DNA of 64,000 nt, from positions 1 through 64,000 of the forward strand of contig PLZB01000021.1 of the NCBI GenBank assembly GCA_003151955.1. Reading direction: 5' to 3'. The notes below the pieces were generated by a model that ran no database searches, was not told where the DNA came from, and worked only from the letters and a program-made list of their open reading frames with translations. Each line of letters begins with the position of its first letter. The first letter of the stretch is position 1. The stretch comes from Acidimicrobiaceae bacterium. Lineage in GTDB: Bacteria > Actinomycetota > Acidimicrobiia > Acidimicrobiales > UBA8190. The translations under genes and the position numbers were made by a program. Positions 16,808-24,979 of the stretch are shown here, in pieces.

Positions 16808-17239
16808 GTGGACGCCTTCGATGCCGACGTCCTCATCTACGCGGCCGTGCCCGGCCACGCGCTCGGACGGCGGGTCCTGGCCCTGTTCCCGGTCGAGGCC
16901 CTCGAGCGGCCCGGTCCGGTCGCCGGAATCGGCTCCGTTCTCCTCCTCCCGGAGCTCCTGACCAAGCCGATGCGTGAGCAGGCAGAGGACGCGCTGGCCG
17001 CGCTCGGGGCACTGCTCGGTCGCCTCGAGCTCCTCCCCACAGACCTGGCCACGGCCGAGCTCGCCACCGCCCTGGGGGCCTCCTACCGGCTCCGGGCCAC
17101 CGACGCCGTGCATCTCGCCACCGCCGTCGGGGCCGGCGCCGACCGTTTCATCACCAACAACCCGGCGGACTTCCCGAAGTCGATCTCAGAGATCGCCGTC
17201 ACCTATCCCGACGAGCTCGAGGATCCTGCCGAGCGCTGA
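16808..17239 (+). CDS. PIN-domain toxin (VapC-like ribonuclease)
   Basis: This 143-residue PIN protein has the expected acidic residues: DAFDADVLIYA at the N-terminus, the Glu in LLLPELLT near residue 50, the Asp in RATDAVHLATA near residue 98, and GADRFITNN near residue 112. This set chelates Mg/Mn in VapC-type ribonucleases, which cleave tRNA or rRNA. It starts at GTG 16808, 9 nt after the antitoxin stop. The module interrupts an otherwise conserved housekeeping order, which points to acquisition by transfer. Confidence 0.88.
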   Translation: MDAFDADVLIYAAVPGHALGRRVLALFPVEALERPGPVAGIGSVLLLPELLTKPMREQAEDALAALGALLGRLELLPTDLATAELATALGASYRLRATDAVHLATAVGAGADRFITNNPADFPKSISEIAVTYPDELEDPAER

Positions 17240-17247
17240 TGCCCGGA

Positions 17248-17253
17248 TACCCT
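17248..17253 (+). promoter_or_regulatory. -10 hexamer TACCCT, near-leaderless promoter of recG
   Basis: TACCCT ends 8 nt before GTG 17262, with no ribosome site. It gives recG its own promoter downstream of the toxin-antitoxin module. Confidence 0.45.
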
Positions 17254-17261
17254 GACGGGCG

Positions 17262-19466
17262 GTGACGACCCTCCCTCCCCAGCCCCGAGTGAGCCCCCCG
17301 GCCCGGAGCCTCCCCTTCCTGGCCGAGCACCCCGTCACGGTCCTCGAGTCGTTGACCGACCAGAAGGCCGAGGCCCTGGCCGACCTGGGGATCGTGACCG
17401 TCCTCGACCTCCTGACCTACTACCCCTACCGCCACCACGACCGCCGCCGCCAGGCCCGCCTCGCCGACCTGAAGGTGGGGGAGGAGGCCTGGGTCGAGGT
17501 CGCGATCCGCTCCGGTCGGGTCCCTCCCCGGCGGGGTCGGGGGCGAGGGGGGAGCCGGGCTGAGTTCACCGTGGCCGACCCCTCGGGGACCCTGGCTGTG
17601 ACCTTCTTCAACCAACCCTGGCGGGTCAAGCAGCTCCCGGCCGGATCCCGGGCCCTCCTCTTCGGGAAGCTGACCCTCTTCGGGGGCCGGCGGCAGTTCG
17701 CCAACCCCACCGTGGACCTGGCCGGGGACCCCGACCGGCGGCTGGTGGCCATGTACCGGTCGTCGGAGAAGGCGGGGATCACGAGCCGGGAGTTCGAGGG
17801 CTGGATCACCGAGGCCCTGGACCGGGCCGGTGTCATCGTCGACCCTCTGCCCGAGGAGCTCCGGGCCGAGCACGACCTGGTGACCCGATCGGAGGCCTTC
17901 CGGCAGTACCACCGACCCGACGAGATCGAGGAGAAGGACTCGGCCCGGCGGCGGCTGGCCTTCGACGAGCTCTTCCGGCTCCAGCTCGAGGTGGGGATCC
18001 GCCGGCGGGCCCTCGAGCGTGACGCCCGGGGCATCCGGCACCTCGTCGATCCCCACGGGGGGACCGGGGACCTGGTCTCGGCCTTCGTCGCCGGCCTCCC
18101 CTTCCCCCTGACCGGAGCCCAGGCCCGGGCCATCGCCGAGATCGGGACGGACCTGGCCGGGCCCCTCCCCATGCACCGGCTCCTCCAGGGTGACGTCGGG
18201 GCCGGGAAGACCGTGGTGGCCCTGGCCGCCCTCCTCGTCGCCGTCCAGGGCGGCCACCAGGGGGCCCTGATGGCTCCCACCGAGGTCCTGGCCGAGCAGC
18301 ACCACCTGGCCGTCCGGAGCCTCCTCGAGGGCCTGACCCTCCCCGACGACACCACCCTGGAGGGGTCGCGGCCGGTCCGGGTCGTCCTCCTGACGGGTCG
18401 GACCCCGGCGGCGGAGCGGCGCCGGCTCCTGGCCGAGCTGGCCGGGAGCGGGATCGACATCGTCATCGGCACCCACGCCCTTTTGACCGGGGATGTCACC
18501 TTCGCCGACCTGGGGGCGGTCGTCATCGACGAGCAGCACCGCTTCGGGGTCGAGCAACGGGCCACCCTCCGGGCCAAGGGACGGGAGGGGACGGCCGGGG
18601 CCGATCCCGACCTCCTCGTCATGACGGCCACCCCCATCCCCCGGACCGCGGCCATGGTGGTCTTCGGGGATCTCGACGTGACCGAGCTCGACGAGCTCCC
18701 CGCCGGCCGGGCACCCGTCGAGACGGTCTGGGCCCGGGGACCCCTCGAGGAGGAGGGGGTCTGGGAGCGGGTCCGCTCCGAGGTCGCCGCCGGCCACCGG
18801 GCCTACGTTGTCTGCCCCCTCGTCGAGGGCTCGGAGAGGATCCAGGCCACCTCGGCCACCGAGGAGTACGACCGGCTCCGGGCCGAGGTCCTCCCCGAAC
18901 TCCGCCTCGGGCTCCTCCACGGCCAGATGAAGCCGGCCGAGAAGGAGGTCGTCATGGCCGACTTCCGGACCGGGAAGGTCCAGGTCCTGGTGGCCACCAC
19001 CGTCATCGAGGTCGGGGTCGACGTCCCCGAGGCCACCGTCATGGTCGTCGAGGACGCCGAGCGGTTCGGGATCGCCCAGCTCCACCAGCTCCGGGGTCGG
19101 GTGGGCCGGTCCACCCTCCCCTCCTGGTGCCACCTCCTCTCCGTCGCGGCTGAGGACGCCGGGCCGACCGACCCGGTGGCCGTCCGGCTCCGGGCCCTGG
19201 AGCGGACCACCGACGGGTTCGAGCTGGCCGACGTCGATCTCGAGCTCCGGGGCGAGGGGTCGATCCTGGGGAGCCGCCAGAAGGGGAGGAGCGACCTGAA
19301 GCTGGCCTCGCTCCGCCGTGGGGACCGGCCCCTCGTCCTCGAGGCCCGGGAGGTGGCCGAGGGCCTTCTCGAGGGTGACCCCCGGCTCGAGGCCCAACCC
19401 CTCCTGGCCCGGGAGATCCGGCTCTTCGTCGGCGAGGAGGAAGCCGCCTTCCTCCTGAAGAGCTGA
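17262..19466 (+). CDS. recG: ATP-dependent DNA helicase RecG
   Basis: This 734-residue superfamily 2 helicase remodels stalled replication forks and Holliday junctions. It has an N-terminal wedge/OB domain (residues about 70-150), Walker A GDVGAGKT near residue 310, the RecG/Mfd-specific DEQHRFGVEQ box, motif III TATPIPRT, and motif VI QLRGRVGRS. The GTG start at 17262 gives TTLPPQPRV, and the -10-like TACCCT ends 8 nt before it. It begins the large conserved housekeeping run, with rsmD 5 nt downstream. Confidence 0.95.
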   Translation: MTTLPPQPRVSPPARSLPFLAEHPVTVLESLTDQKAEALADLGIVTVLDLLTYYPYRHHDRRRQARLADLKVGEEAWVEVAIRSGRVPPRRGRGRGGSRAEFTVADPSGTLAVTFFNQPWRVKQLPAGSRALLFGKLTLFGGRRQFANPTVDLAGDPDRRLVAMYRSSEKAGITSREFEGWITEALDRAGVIVDPLPEELRAEHDLVTRSEAFRQYHRPDEIEEKDSARRRLAFDELFRLQLEVGIRRRALERDARGIRHLVDPHGGTGDLVSAFVAGLPFPLTGAQARAIAEIGTDLAGPLPMHRLLQGDVGAGKTVVALAALLVAVQGGHQGALMAPTEVLAEQHHLAVRSLLEGLTLPDDTTLEGSRPVRVVLLTGRTPAAERRRLLAELAGSGIDIVIGTHALLTGDVTFADLGAVVIDEQHRFGVEQRATLRAKGREGTAGADPDLLVMTATPIPRTAAMVVFGDLDVTELDELPAGRAPVETVWARGPLEEEGVWERVRSEVAAGHRAYVVCPLVEGSERIQATSATEEYDRLRAEVLPELRLGLLHGQMKPAEKEVVMADFRTGKVQVLVATTVIEVGVDVPEATVMVVEDAERFGIAQLHQLRGRVGRSTLPSWCHLLSVAAEDAGPTDPVAVRLRALERTTDGFELADVDLELRGEGSILGSRQKGRSDLKLASLRRGDRPLVLEAREVAEGLLEGDPRLEAQPLLAREIRLFVGEEEAAFLLKS

Positions 19467-19471
19467 TCCCG

Positions 19472-20026
19472 GTGCGGGTCATCGGGGGCACCAGCCGGGG
19501 CCGGAAGCTCTCCGCCCCCCCGGGGTCGGTCACCCGGCCCACCTCGGACCGGGTCCGGGAGTCGATCTTCGACATTCTCGGGAGCCTGTCGGCTTCGGGC
19601 CGGTTCCGGTGGGAGGAGGCCGAGGTCTGGGACCTCTTCGCCGGGACGGGGGCCCTCGGGATCGAAGCCCTCTCCCGGGGGGCGGCCGCCGCCGTCCTCG
19701 TCGACCAGGACCGGGCTGCCGTGGACAGCATCGCCGCCAACCTGGTCGCCACCGGCCTCGAAGGCCCCCGGGCCCGGGTCGAGCGGGCCGAGGTGCTCCG
19801 CTGGTTGGCGGCCCCTCCGCCCGGGCCGGTCGACCTCGTCCTCTGCGACCCTCCCTACGACTACGGGGACTGGGCCGGCCTCCTCGAGGGGCTCTCCCGG
19901 GCCCAGGCCCGGCTGGTGGTCCTCGAGTCCGACCGACCCCTCGCGACCGGCCCGGCCTGGACCGTCCTCAAGCACAAGCGCTACGGCGGTACGCTCGTCA
20001 CCGTCCTCGAGAAAGGCACCCCGTGA
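19472..20026 (+). CDS. rsmD: 16S rRNA (guanine(966)-N2)-methyltransferase RsmD
   Basis: This 184-residue methyltransferase begins RVIGGTSRGRKL, then TRPTSDRVRESIFDIL, the SAM motif DLFAGTGALGIEALSRG, and the catalytic NPPY-type motif as DPPYDYGDW. It methylates G966 of 16S rRNA during 30S assembly. It starts with GTG 19472, 5 nt after recG. Its stop overlaps the coaD start (GTGA, 20023-20026), a pairing found in most Actinobacteria. Confidence 0.94.
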   Translation: MRVIGGTSRGRKLSAPPGSVTRPTSDRVRESIFDILGSLSASGRFRWEEAEVWDLFAGTGALGIEALSRGAAAAVLVDQDRAAVDSIAANLVATGLEGPRARVERAEVLRWLAAPPPGPVDLVLCDPPYDYGDWAGLLEGLSRAQARLVVLESDRPLATGPAWTVLKHKRYGGTLVTVLEKGTP

Positions 20027-20502
20027 CCGTCGCCCTGTTCCCCGGGTCCTTCGACCCCTTCCACAACGGTCACCTCGAGGTGGTCGAGCGATCCGCCCGG
20101 CTCTTCGACGAGGTGGTGGTGGCCACGCTCCGCAACCCCCAGAAGGCCGAGCCCCTCTTCACCCTCTCGGAGCGGGAGGAGATGCTCCAGGAGTCGGTGG
20201 CCCACATCCCCAACGTCCGGATCGTCTCGGTCTCGACCCTGGTCGTGACGGTGGCCAAGGACGTCGACGCCACCGCCATCGTGAAGGGGCTCCGGGCCGT
20301 CTCCGACTTCGAGAACGAGCTCCAGATGGCCCAGATGAACCGGCAGCTGGCCAACGTCGAGACCCTCTTCATCCCCACCAGCTCGACCTACTCCTTCATC
20401 GCCAGCCGGCTCCTCCGGGAGGTGGCCCGCTACGGCGGGGACGTCTCCGCCTTCGTCCCCAAGCCGGTCCTGGCCCGGCTCCAGGAGAAGTTCAGCCGGT
20501 GA
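20023..20502 (+). CDS. coaD: Phosphopantetheine adenylyltransferase
   Basis: CoaD adenylates 4'-phosphopantetheine to dephospho-CoA. The 159-residue sequence has the nucleotidyltransferase motif FPGSFDPFHNGHL at its N-terminus, KGLRAVSDFENELQMAQMN in the middle, and the second signature TSSTYSFIASRLL. It starts with GTG 20023 inside the rsmD stop and ends in a 4-nt overlap with the next gene. Confidence 0.95.
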   Translation: MTVALFPGSFDPFHNGHLEVVERSARLFDEVVVATLRNPQKAEPLFTLSEREEMLQESVAHIPNVRIVSVSTLVVTVAKDVDATAIVKGLRAVSDFENELQMAQMNRQLANVETLFIPTSSTYSFIASRLLREVARYGGDVSAFVPKPVLARLQEKFSR

Positions 20503-21080
20503 CCGACGAGTTCTTCGACGTGACCGGGCCGGGGGAGTTCGATGCCGAGCCCGCCGACTCCGAGGGCATCCTCCGCCATCTCGTCGACCTGGTCTCGACG
20601 GCCCGGGGGATGCCGCTCTCGGCCTCGGTCCTCCTCGACCGGGACGAGGTCGTCGAGCTCCTCTCCACCGCCCTCGACCGGCTCCCCGACGAGCTCCGGC
20701 AGTCCCGGTGGCTCCTGAAGGAGCGTGACGAGCTCCTGGCCCAGGCCCGCCGGGAGGCCGACGGGCTGATCGAGGAGGGGACGGCCCGGGCCGCCGGGAT
20801 GGTCCAGCGGACCGAGATCGTCCGCCAGGCCAACCAGGTGGCCCAACGGATCCTCGACGACGCCCGGGAGGAGGCCCGCCGGCTCAAGCACGAGGCCGAG
20901 GACTTCTGCGACCAGAAGCTCGCCTCCTTCGAGATCGTCCTCGACCGGACCATGAAGACGGTCCAGGCCGGCCGGGGACGGCTCCAGGCCACCCCGGCCC
21001 CGGTCCCCGGGCCCTCGGCCGAGGGCCTCGGGGAGGGAGGGGAGGCCCTGCTCCCCTTCTTCGACCAGGACGAGACCTAA
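20499..21080 (+). CDS. Coiled-coil protein (DivIVA/ATP-synthase-B-like), conserved actinobacterial neighbour of coaD
   Basis: This 193-residue protein is mostly long charged helix: residues about 60-150 have coiled-coil character (LKERDELLAQARREADGLIEEG..., AQRILDDAREEARRLKHEAEDF). Such proteins are often auto-annotated as 'ATPase' or F0 subunit b-like because of the AR/EA-rich helix; the DivIVA-like pattern is equally apparent. No ATP-binding motif exists. It starts at GTG 20499 overlapping the coaD stop and is followed by the DUF177 gene. Function is unknown; a membrane- or pole-associated scaffold is one possibility. Confidence 0.75.
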   Translation: MTDEFFDVTGPGEFDAEPADSEGILRHLVDLVSTARGMPLSASVLLDRDEVVELLSTALDRLPDELRQSRWLLKERDELLAQARREADGLIEEGTARAAGMVQRTEIVRQANQVAQRILDDAREEARRLKHEAEDFCDQKLASFEIVLDRTMKTVQAGRGRLQATPAPVPGPSAEGLGEGGEALLPFFDQDET

Positions 21081-21091
21081 GGAAGCTGGTG

Positions 21092-21631
21092 ATGGCCCGG
21101 GCCCCCTTCCTCGTCCACGTGGCCCGGCTCCGCCGGGAGGACGGCGCCAGCTGGCCCGAGCAGCTCCGGGGTCCCATCGAGGACCTGGCCTGCTCGGGGA
21201 GCGCCGTCCCGGCCGGGGCCGACTGCGAGGCCGACCTCGTCCTCGAATCCGTCATCGGGGGGCTCTCGGTCCAGGGGACGGTCTCGGCTCCCTGGGTGGG
21301 GGAGTGCCGCCGGTGCCTGGCCCCGGCGGCCGGAACCCTCCAGGTCGCCGTCCGGGACCTCTTCACCCCGGGGGGCGACGGGGAGGAGAGCTACCCCCTC
21401 GAGGGCGACGACCTCGACCTCGAGCCCCTCGTCCGCGACGCCGTCCTCCTCGAGCTCCCCCAGGCCCCCCTCTGCCGACCCGACTGCCAGGGGCTCTGCC
21501 CCGACTGCGGAGTCGACCGCAACGGGGACAGCTGCTCCTGCCAGGCCCCCCCCGACCCCCGCTGGGCCGCCCTCGACGCCCTGGCCGTCCCCGATCCGGC
21601 CCCCGCCACCGGCGAGGTGGCCGGGAACTGA
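21092..21631 (+). CDS. DUF177 / YceD family protein
   Basis: This 179-residue protein has the YceD layout: a beta-rich N-terminal part and the CRRCL motif near residue 70. An acidic stretch (LEGDDLDLEPLVRDAVLLELP) follows, then the Cys-containing PLCRPDCQGLCPDCGVDRN, a likely zinc site. YceD is linked to 23S rRNA or ribosome assembly in plants and bacteria and is nearly always cotranscribed with rpmF, as here. The ATG at 21092 was used; a GTG one codon earlier is possible. The ribosome site is AAGGAAG. Confidence 0.9.
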   Translation: MARAPFLVHVARLRREDGASWPEQLRGPIEDLACSGSAVPAGADCEADLVLESVIGGLSVQGTVSAPWVGECRRCLAPAAGTLQVAVRDLFTPGGDGEESYPLEGDDLDLEPLVRDAVLLELPQAPLCRPDCQGLCPDCGVDRNGDSCSCQAPPDPRWAALDALAVPDPAPATGEVAGN

Positions 21632-21728
21632 CCGGGCCGGCCGGTCCCGGCCCCCCCTGACCTGCCGGTTTTCTCAACGACCCCCGAAACGGCTAACGTC
21701 ACAGGGTCCCGACCCGAGGTGATTGACG

Positions 21729-21908
21729 ATGGCCGTCCCCAAGAAGAAGACGTCGAAGGCGAAGAGCCGGAGCCGGCGCGCCAGCAACTGGGTTCTGAAG
21801 CTCCCGGCCCGGAGCGTCTGCCCCCAGTGCCACCAGGCCAAGATCCCCCACGTCGTCTGCCCCAGCTGCGGTTGGTACAAGGGCCGACAGGCCATCGAGA
21901 TCGACTAG
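21729..21908 (+). CDS. rpmF: 50S ribosomal protein L32
   Basis: This 59-residue L32 begins AVPKKKTSKAKSRSRRA and contains the zinc ribbon CPQC...CPSCGWYKGR. ATG 21729 was chosen over a TTG two codons upstream; the ribosome site is GAGGTGA. Its stop overlaps the plsX GTG start (21908), the usual rpmF-plsX coupling of ribosome and lipid synthesis. A TAACGT hexamer about 35 nt upstream is a possible -10. Confidence 0.95.
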   Translation: MAVPKKKTSKAKSRSRRASNWVLKLPARSVCPQCHQAKIPHVVCPSCGWYKGRQAIEID

Positions 21909-22912
21909 TGGCCGCCGCCGGCCAGGCGGCCCCGGCCGGGCTCCCCGTCGCCGTCGACGCCATGGGTGGTGACAAGGCCCCGGGGGAGATCGTGGCCGGC
22001 GCCCGCCAGGCCTCCGAGGAGCTCGGGATCCCCGTCCTCCTGGTGGGCCGGCCCGAGGAGCTCGGCGACACCGGGGACCTCGAGATCCTGGCCGCCACCG
22101 AGGTGATCGAGATGGAGGACGACCCCGGTCAGGGGGTCCGGACCAAGAAGGACTCCTCCCTGGTCAGGGCGGCCGAAGCCGTCCGCGACGGCCGGGCCCT
22201 GGCCATGGTCTCAGCCGGGAACACCGGGGCCACCATGGCCAGCGCCCTCCTCCGGATGGGCCGGATCCGGGGCATCTCCCGGCCCGCCATCGCCACCCCC
22301 ATCCCCCGGCCCGCCACCCACCCCTCCGTCCTTCTTGACGCCGGGGCCAACGCCGAGTGCTCCCCGGCCATGCTGGTCCAGTTCGCCCAGATGGGCTCGG
22401 CCTACGCCACGGCCCGCTACGGCACCCCCCGGCCCAAGGTCGCCCTCCTCTCCATCGGGGAGGAGAAGTCGAAGGGGACCCCCCTCGTGAAGGAGACCCA
22501 CGCCCTGCTGGCCGAGCTCCCCGGGATCTCCTTCATGGGGAACGTGGAGGGCCGGGACCTCCTGGCCGGGGAGGCCGACGTCGTCGTCACCGACGGCTTC
22601 ACCGGCAACGTGGCCCTCAAGTCCCTCGAGGGGGCCCTCCGGTTCTTCATGGACGCCCTCCTCGGGGTCTTCGACACCGACGAGGCCACCCGGGGGGCGG
22701 CCCAGGTCCTCTTCCCCCACCTGGCCCCCTTCGCCGCCGCCTTCGATCCCGACAACACCGGCGGGGCCATGCTCCTCGGCGTCGACGGGGTCTGTGTGAT
22801 CAGCCACGGCTCCTCCTCGGCCCGGGCTGTCGTCGCCGCCGTCCAGGTCGCCCACGACGTGGCCACCGGCGGTCTCGTCGACCGCCTCAAGCAGGCTGTC
22901 GACCCCGGCTGA
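21908..22912 (+). CDS. plsX: Phosphate acyltransferase PlsX
   Basis: PlsX makes acyl-phosphate from acyl-ACP for membrane phospholipid synthesis. The 334-residue sequence has VAVDAMGGDKAPGEIV at the N-terminus, SAGNTGATMASALL, the DAGANAECSPAMLVQFA stretch, GNVEGRDLL, VVTDGFTGNVALKSLEG and GGAMLLGVDGVCVISHG. The start GTG 21908 lies inside the rpmF stop. acpP follows after 39 nt. Confidence 0.95.
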   Translation: MAAAGQAAPAGLPVAVDAMGGDKAPGEIVAGARQASEELGIPVLLVGRPEELGDTGDLEILAATEVIEMEDDPGQGVRTKKDSSLVRAAEAVRDGRALAMVSAGNTGATMASALLRMGRIRGISRPAIATPIPRPATHPSVLLDAGANAECSPAMLVQFAQMGSAYATARYGTPRPKVALLSIGEEKSKGTPLVKETHALLAELPGISFMGNVEGRDLLAGEADVVVTDGFTGNVALKSLEGALRFFMDALLGVFDTDEATRGAAQVLFPHLAPFAAAFDPDNTGGAMLLGVDGVCVISHGSSSARAVVAAVQVAHDVATGGLVDRLKQAVDPG

Positions 22913-22951
22913 GTAACATGCCGGTCGCAACCACACGAACCAGGAGCAGCC

Positions 22952-23248
22952 GTGCCCGCTGAGACGCACATGGAGAAGGGTCCCCTTGATCGCCAAGCGG
23001 TGTTCGAGCTCGTCCGGGACCAGTTGGCCGACATCCTCGAGATCGAGCCGTCCTCGATCTCCGAATCCTCCTCGTTCGCCGAGGACCTCGACGCCGACTC
23101 CCTCGCCCTCATCGAGCTGGTCGAGGGCCTCGAGGAGGAGCTCAGCGAGCGGTCGGTGGGCTTCCGCATCGAGGATGAGGACCTCGAAGATCTCCGAACC
23201 GTCCGCGACGCCGTCGACTACGTCGTCGCCAAGCTCGAAGCGGGCTGA
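22952..23248 (+). CDS. acpP: Acyl carrier protein
   Basis: This 98-residue acidic four-helix protein has the phosphopantetheine attachment motif DADSLALIE, with the modified Ser near residue 50. It carries fatty-acyl intermediates for type II fatty acid synthesis. A good AGGAG site precedes GTG 22952; an ATG at 22970 would give a shorter form without the first six residues. The C-terminal third is longer and more acidic than E. coli AcpP. It lies between plsX and rnc. Confidence 0.93.
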   Translation: MPAETHMEKGPLDRQAVFELVRDQLADILEIEPSSISESSSFAEDLDADSLALIELVEGLEEELSERSVGFRIEDEDLEDLRTVRDAVDYVVAKLEAG

Positions 23249-24101
23249 CACGGACGACGGCGTCGGCAGCGGCGCCTCCGGCGCGGGGACAGGGGCCGGA
23301 CCGGCCCCTGAGGGTCCCCCGACGGCCGGGTCGGGGGGCCGCCCGGCTGACCTGGGCGTCCTGACCGACCGGCTGGGGCGTCGCTTCGACGACCCCGACC
23401 TCCTCCTCCAGGCCCTCTCCCACCGGTCCTGGTGCGCCGAAGCCGGGGGGACCCCCTCCAACGAGCGGCTCGAATTCCTCGGCGACGCCGTCCTCGGGGT
23501 CGTGGTGGCCGAGCACTGCTTCACGGCCTACCCCCTCCTCCCCGAGGGGGGCCTGGCCAAGGTCCGGGCCGCCGTGGTGAACACCGTGGTCCTGGCCGAG
23601 GTGGGCCTGGACCTGGGCCTGGGGGACTTCCTCCTCCTGGGCCGGGGCGAGGCTTCCTCGGGGGGCCGCCTGAAGCCCTCGATCCTGGCCAACGCCGTCG
23701 AGGCCGTCATCGGCGCCCTCTACCTCGACGGGGGCTGGGAGGAGGCCTCCCGGCTCGTCCTCGGCCTCCTGGGGTCCCGGATCGCCGAGGCCGCCGCCGG
23801 GCCCGGGGCCGACGACTACAAGACCCGGCTCCAGGAGTTGGCCATCCACGAGATGGCCCAGCTCCCCCGCTACGCCGTCCAGGGGTCCGGACCCGACCAC
23901 GCCCGGCACTACCATGCCGTTGTCTCGGTGGGGGGGAGCGAGATCGGTCGGGGGGAGGGTCGGTCCAAGAAGGACGCCGAGCAGGCCGCGGCCCGGGAGG
24001 GATGGCAGGTGCTGAGTGACCGCCGGTCGGCTGGGGCCGGGTCGGGAGCAGGAGAGGTTCCCCAACCGGGAACCGGAGAGCGAGCCGGAGACGATGCCTG
24101 A
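23175..24101 (+). CDS. rnc: Ribonuclease III
   Basis: RNase III cleaves double-stranded RNA in rRNA maturation. The catalytic domain has LLLQALSHRSWC, the signature NERLEFLGDAVLG with the metal-binding Glu/Asp residues, and KPSILANAVEAVIGALYLDGG. The C-terminal dsRNA-binding domain is KTRLQELAIHEMAQLPRYAV to GEGRSKKDAEQAAAREGW. The start is uncertain. The only in-frame ATG near it is 23175, which lies 74 nt inside acpP and would add a low-complexity tail of about 55 residues. No ATG, GTG or TTG occurs between the acpP stop and the conserved VLTDRLGRRF. The gene overlaps mutM by 8 nt. Confidence 0.88.
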   Translation: MRTSKISEPSATPSTTSSPSSKRADTDDGVGSGASGAGTGAGPAPEGPPTAGSGGRPADLGVLTDRLGRRFDDPDLLLQALSHRSWCAEAGGTPSNERLEFLGDAVLGVVVAEHCFTAYPLLPEGGLAKVRAAVVNTVVLAEVGLDLGLGDFLLLGRGEASSGGRLKPSILANAVEAVIGALYLDGGWEEASRLVLGLLGSRIAEAAAGPGADDYKTRLQELAIHEMAQLPRYAVQGSGPDHARHYHAVVSVGGSEIGRGEGRSKKDAEQAAAREGWQVLSDRRSAGAGSGAGEVPQPGTGERAGDDA

Positions 24102-24933
24102 GCTCCCCGAAGTCGAGACGATCCGGCGGGACCTCGAGAAGGAGATCGTGGGCCGGCGGATCAAGTCCGTCGAGGTCACCGGGACCCGGTCGATCCGCCG
24201 CCACAAGACCAAGGCCGACTTCATCGGCCGGCTCGAGGGGCTCAAGGTGGGGTCGATCCGCCGGGCCGGGAAGTACCTCCTCATCGGGCTGGAGGGGGAC
24301 GACATCCTGGTCGTCCACCTCGGGATGAGCGGTCAGCTCCAGCGGGCCAAGGGCCCGAAGGACCCCCTCGGCAAGCACACCCACGTCGTCATCACCTTCA
24401 CCCAGGGGGGTCAGCTCCGGTTCATCGACCCCCGGACCTTCGGGGAGCTCTTCGCCACCACCACCGGGGCCCTCGACGATCAGGTCCCCGAGCTGGCCCA
24501 CCTCGGCTTCGACCCCCTCGACGACATGATGAGCTGGGACGCCTTCGGCCGGCTCCTGGCGTCACGCCACGGGGCCCTCAAGCCCCTCCTCATGGACCAG
24601 AAGTTCGTGGCCGGGATCGGGAACATGTATGCCGACGAGATCCTCTTCGCCGCCGGGCTCCGCTACGACCGGCTCTCGGACTCCCTCAGCGCCCAGGAGA
24701 TCCGCCGGCTCTACCGGGGGATGGTCGAGACCCTGACCGACGCCGTGAAGCACCGGGGCTCCTCCCTGGCCGACGAGCAGTACCGGGACCTCCACGGGGA
24801 GATCGGGGACTACCAGGGCCAGCACCAGGTCTACGACCGGGAGGGCCAGGCCTGCCGGCGCTGCCGGCACACCGTCGTCCGGGTCAAGCTGGCCGGCCGC
24901 TCCACCTTCCTCTGCGAGCACTGCCAGGCCTAG
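24094..24933 (+). CDS. mutM: Formamidopyrimidine-DNA glycosylase
   Basis: This 279-residue base-excision enzyme removes 8-oxoguanine and formamidopyrimidines. It begins MPELPEVETIRRDL, with the catalytic Pro2 and Glu3. It contains HLGMSGQL and DPRTFGELF, the helix-two-turn-helix DQKFVAGIGNMYADEILFAAGL, and a C-terminal zinc finger CRRC...FLCEHC. ATG 24094 overlaps the rnc end by 8 nt. Placement rnc-mutM-smc is standard in Actinobacteria. Confidence 0.95.
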   Translation: MPELPEVETIRRDLEKEIVGRRIKSVEVTGTRSIRRHKTKADFIGRLEGLKVGSIRRAGKYLLIGLEGDDILVVHLGMSGQLQRAKGPKDPLGKHTHVVITFTQGGQLRFIDPRTFGELFATTTGALDDQVPELAHLGFDPLDDMMSWDAFGRLLASRHGALKPLLMDQKFVAGIGNMYADEILFAAGLRYDRLSDSLSAQEIRRLYRGMVETLTDAVKHRGSSLADEQYRDLHGEIGDYQGQHQVYDREGQACRRCRHTVVRVKLAGRSTFLCEHCQA

Positions 24934-24964
24934 GGGCCAGGCCAGGGGGGGACGGGCCGACGGG

Positions 24965-24970
24965 TATGGT
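24965..24970 (+). promoter_or_regulatory. -10 hexamer TATGGT before smc
   Basis: TATGGT ends 9 nt before GTG 24980, so the smc message would have almost no leader. Confidence 0.4.
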
Positions 24971-24979
24971 TGGCGCCCG

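Noticed and set aside
16808-17239. YoeB-type toxin expected from the YefM-like operator
   Set aside because: The protein has the four acidic residues and length of a PIN domain, not the RelE/YoeB fold.
20499-21080. F0F1 ATP synthase subunit b
   Set aside because: It lacks the N-terminal membrane helix and no other atp gene is near; the similarity is only that of a charged long helix.
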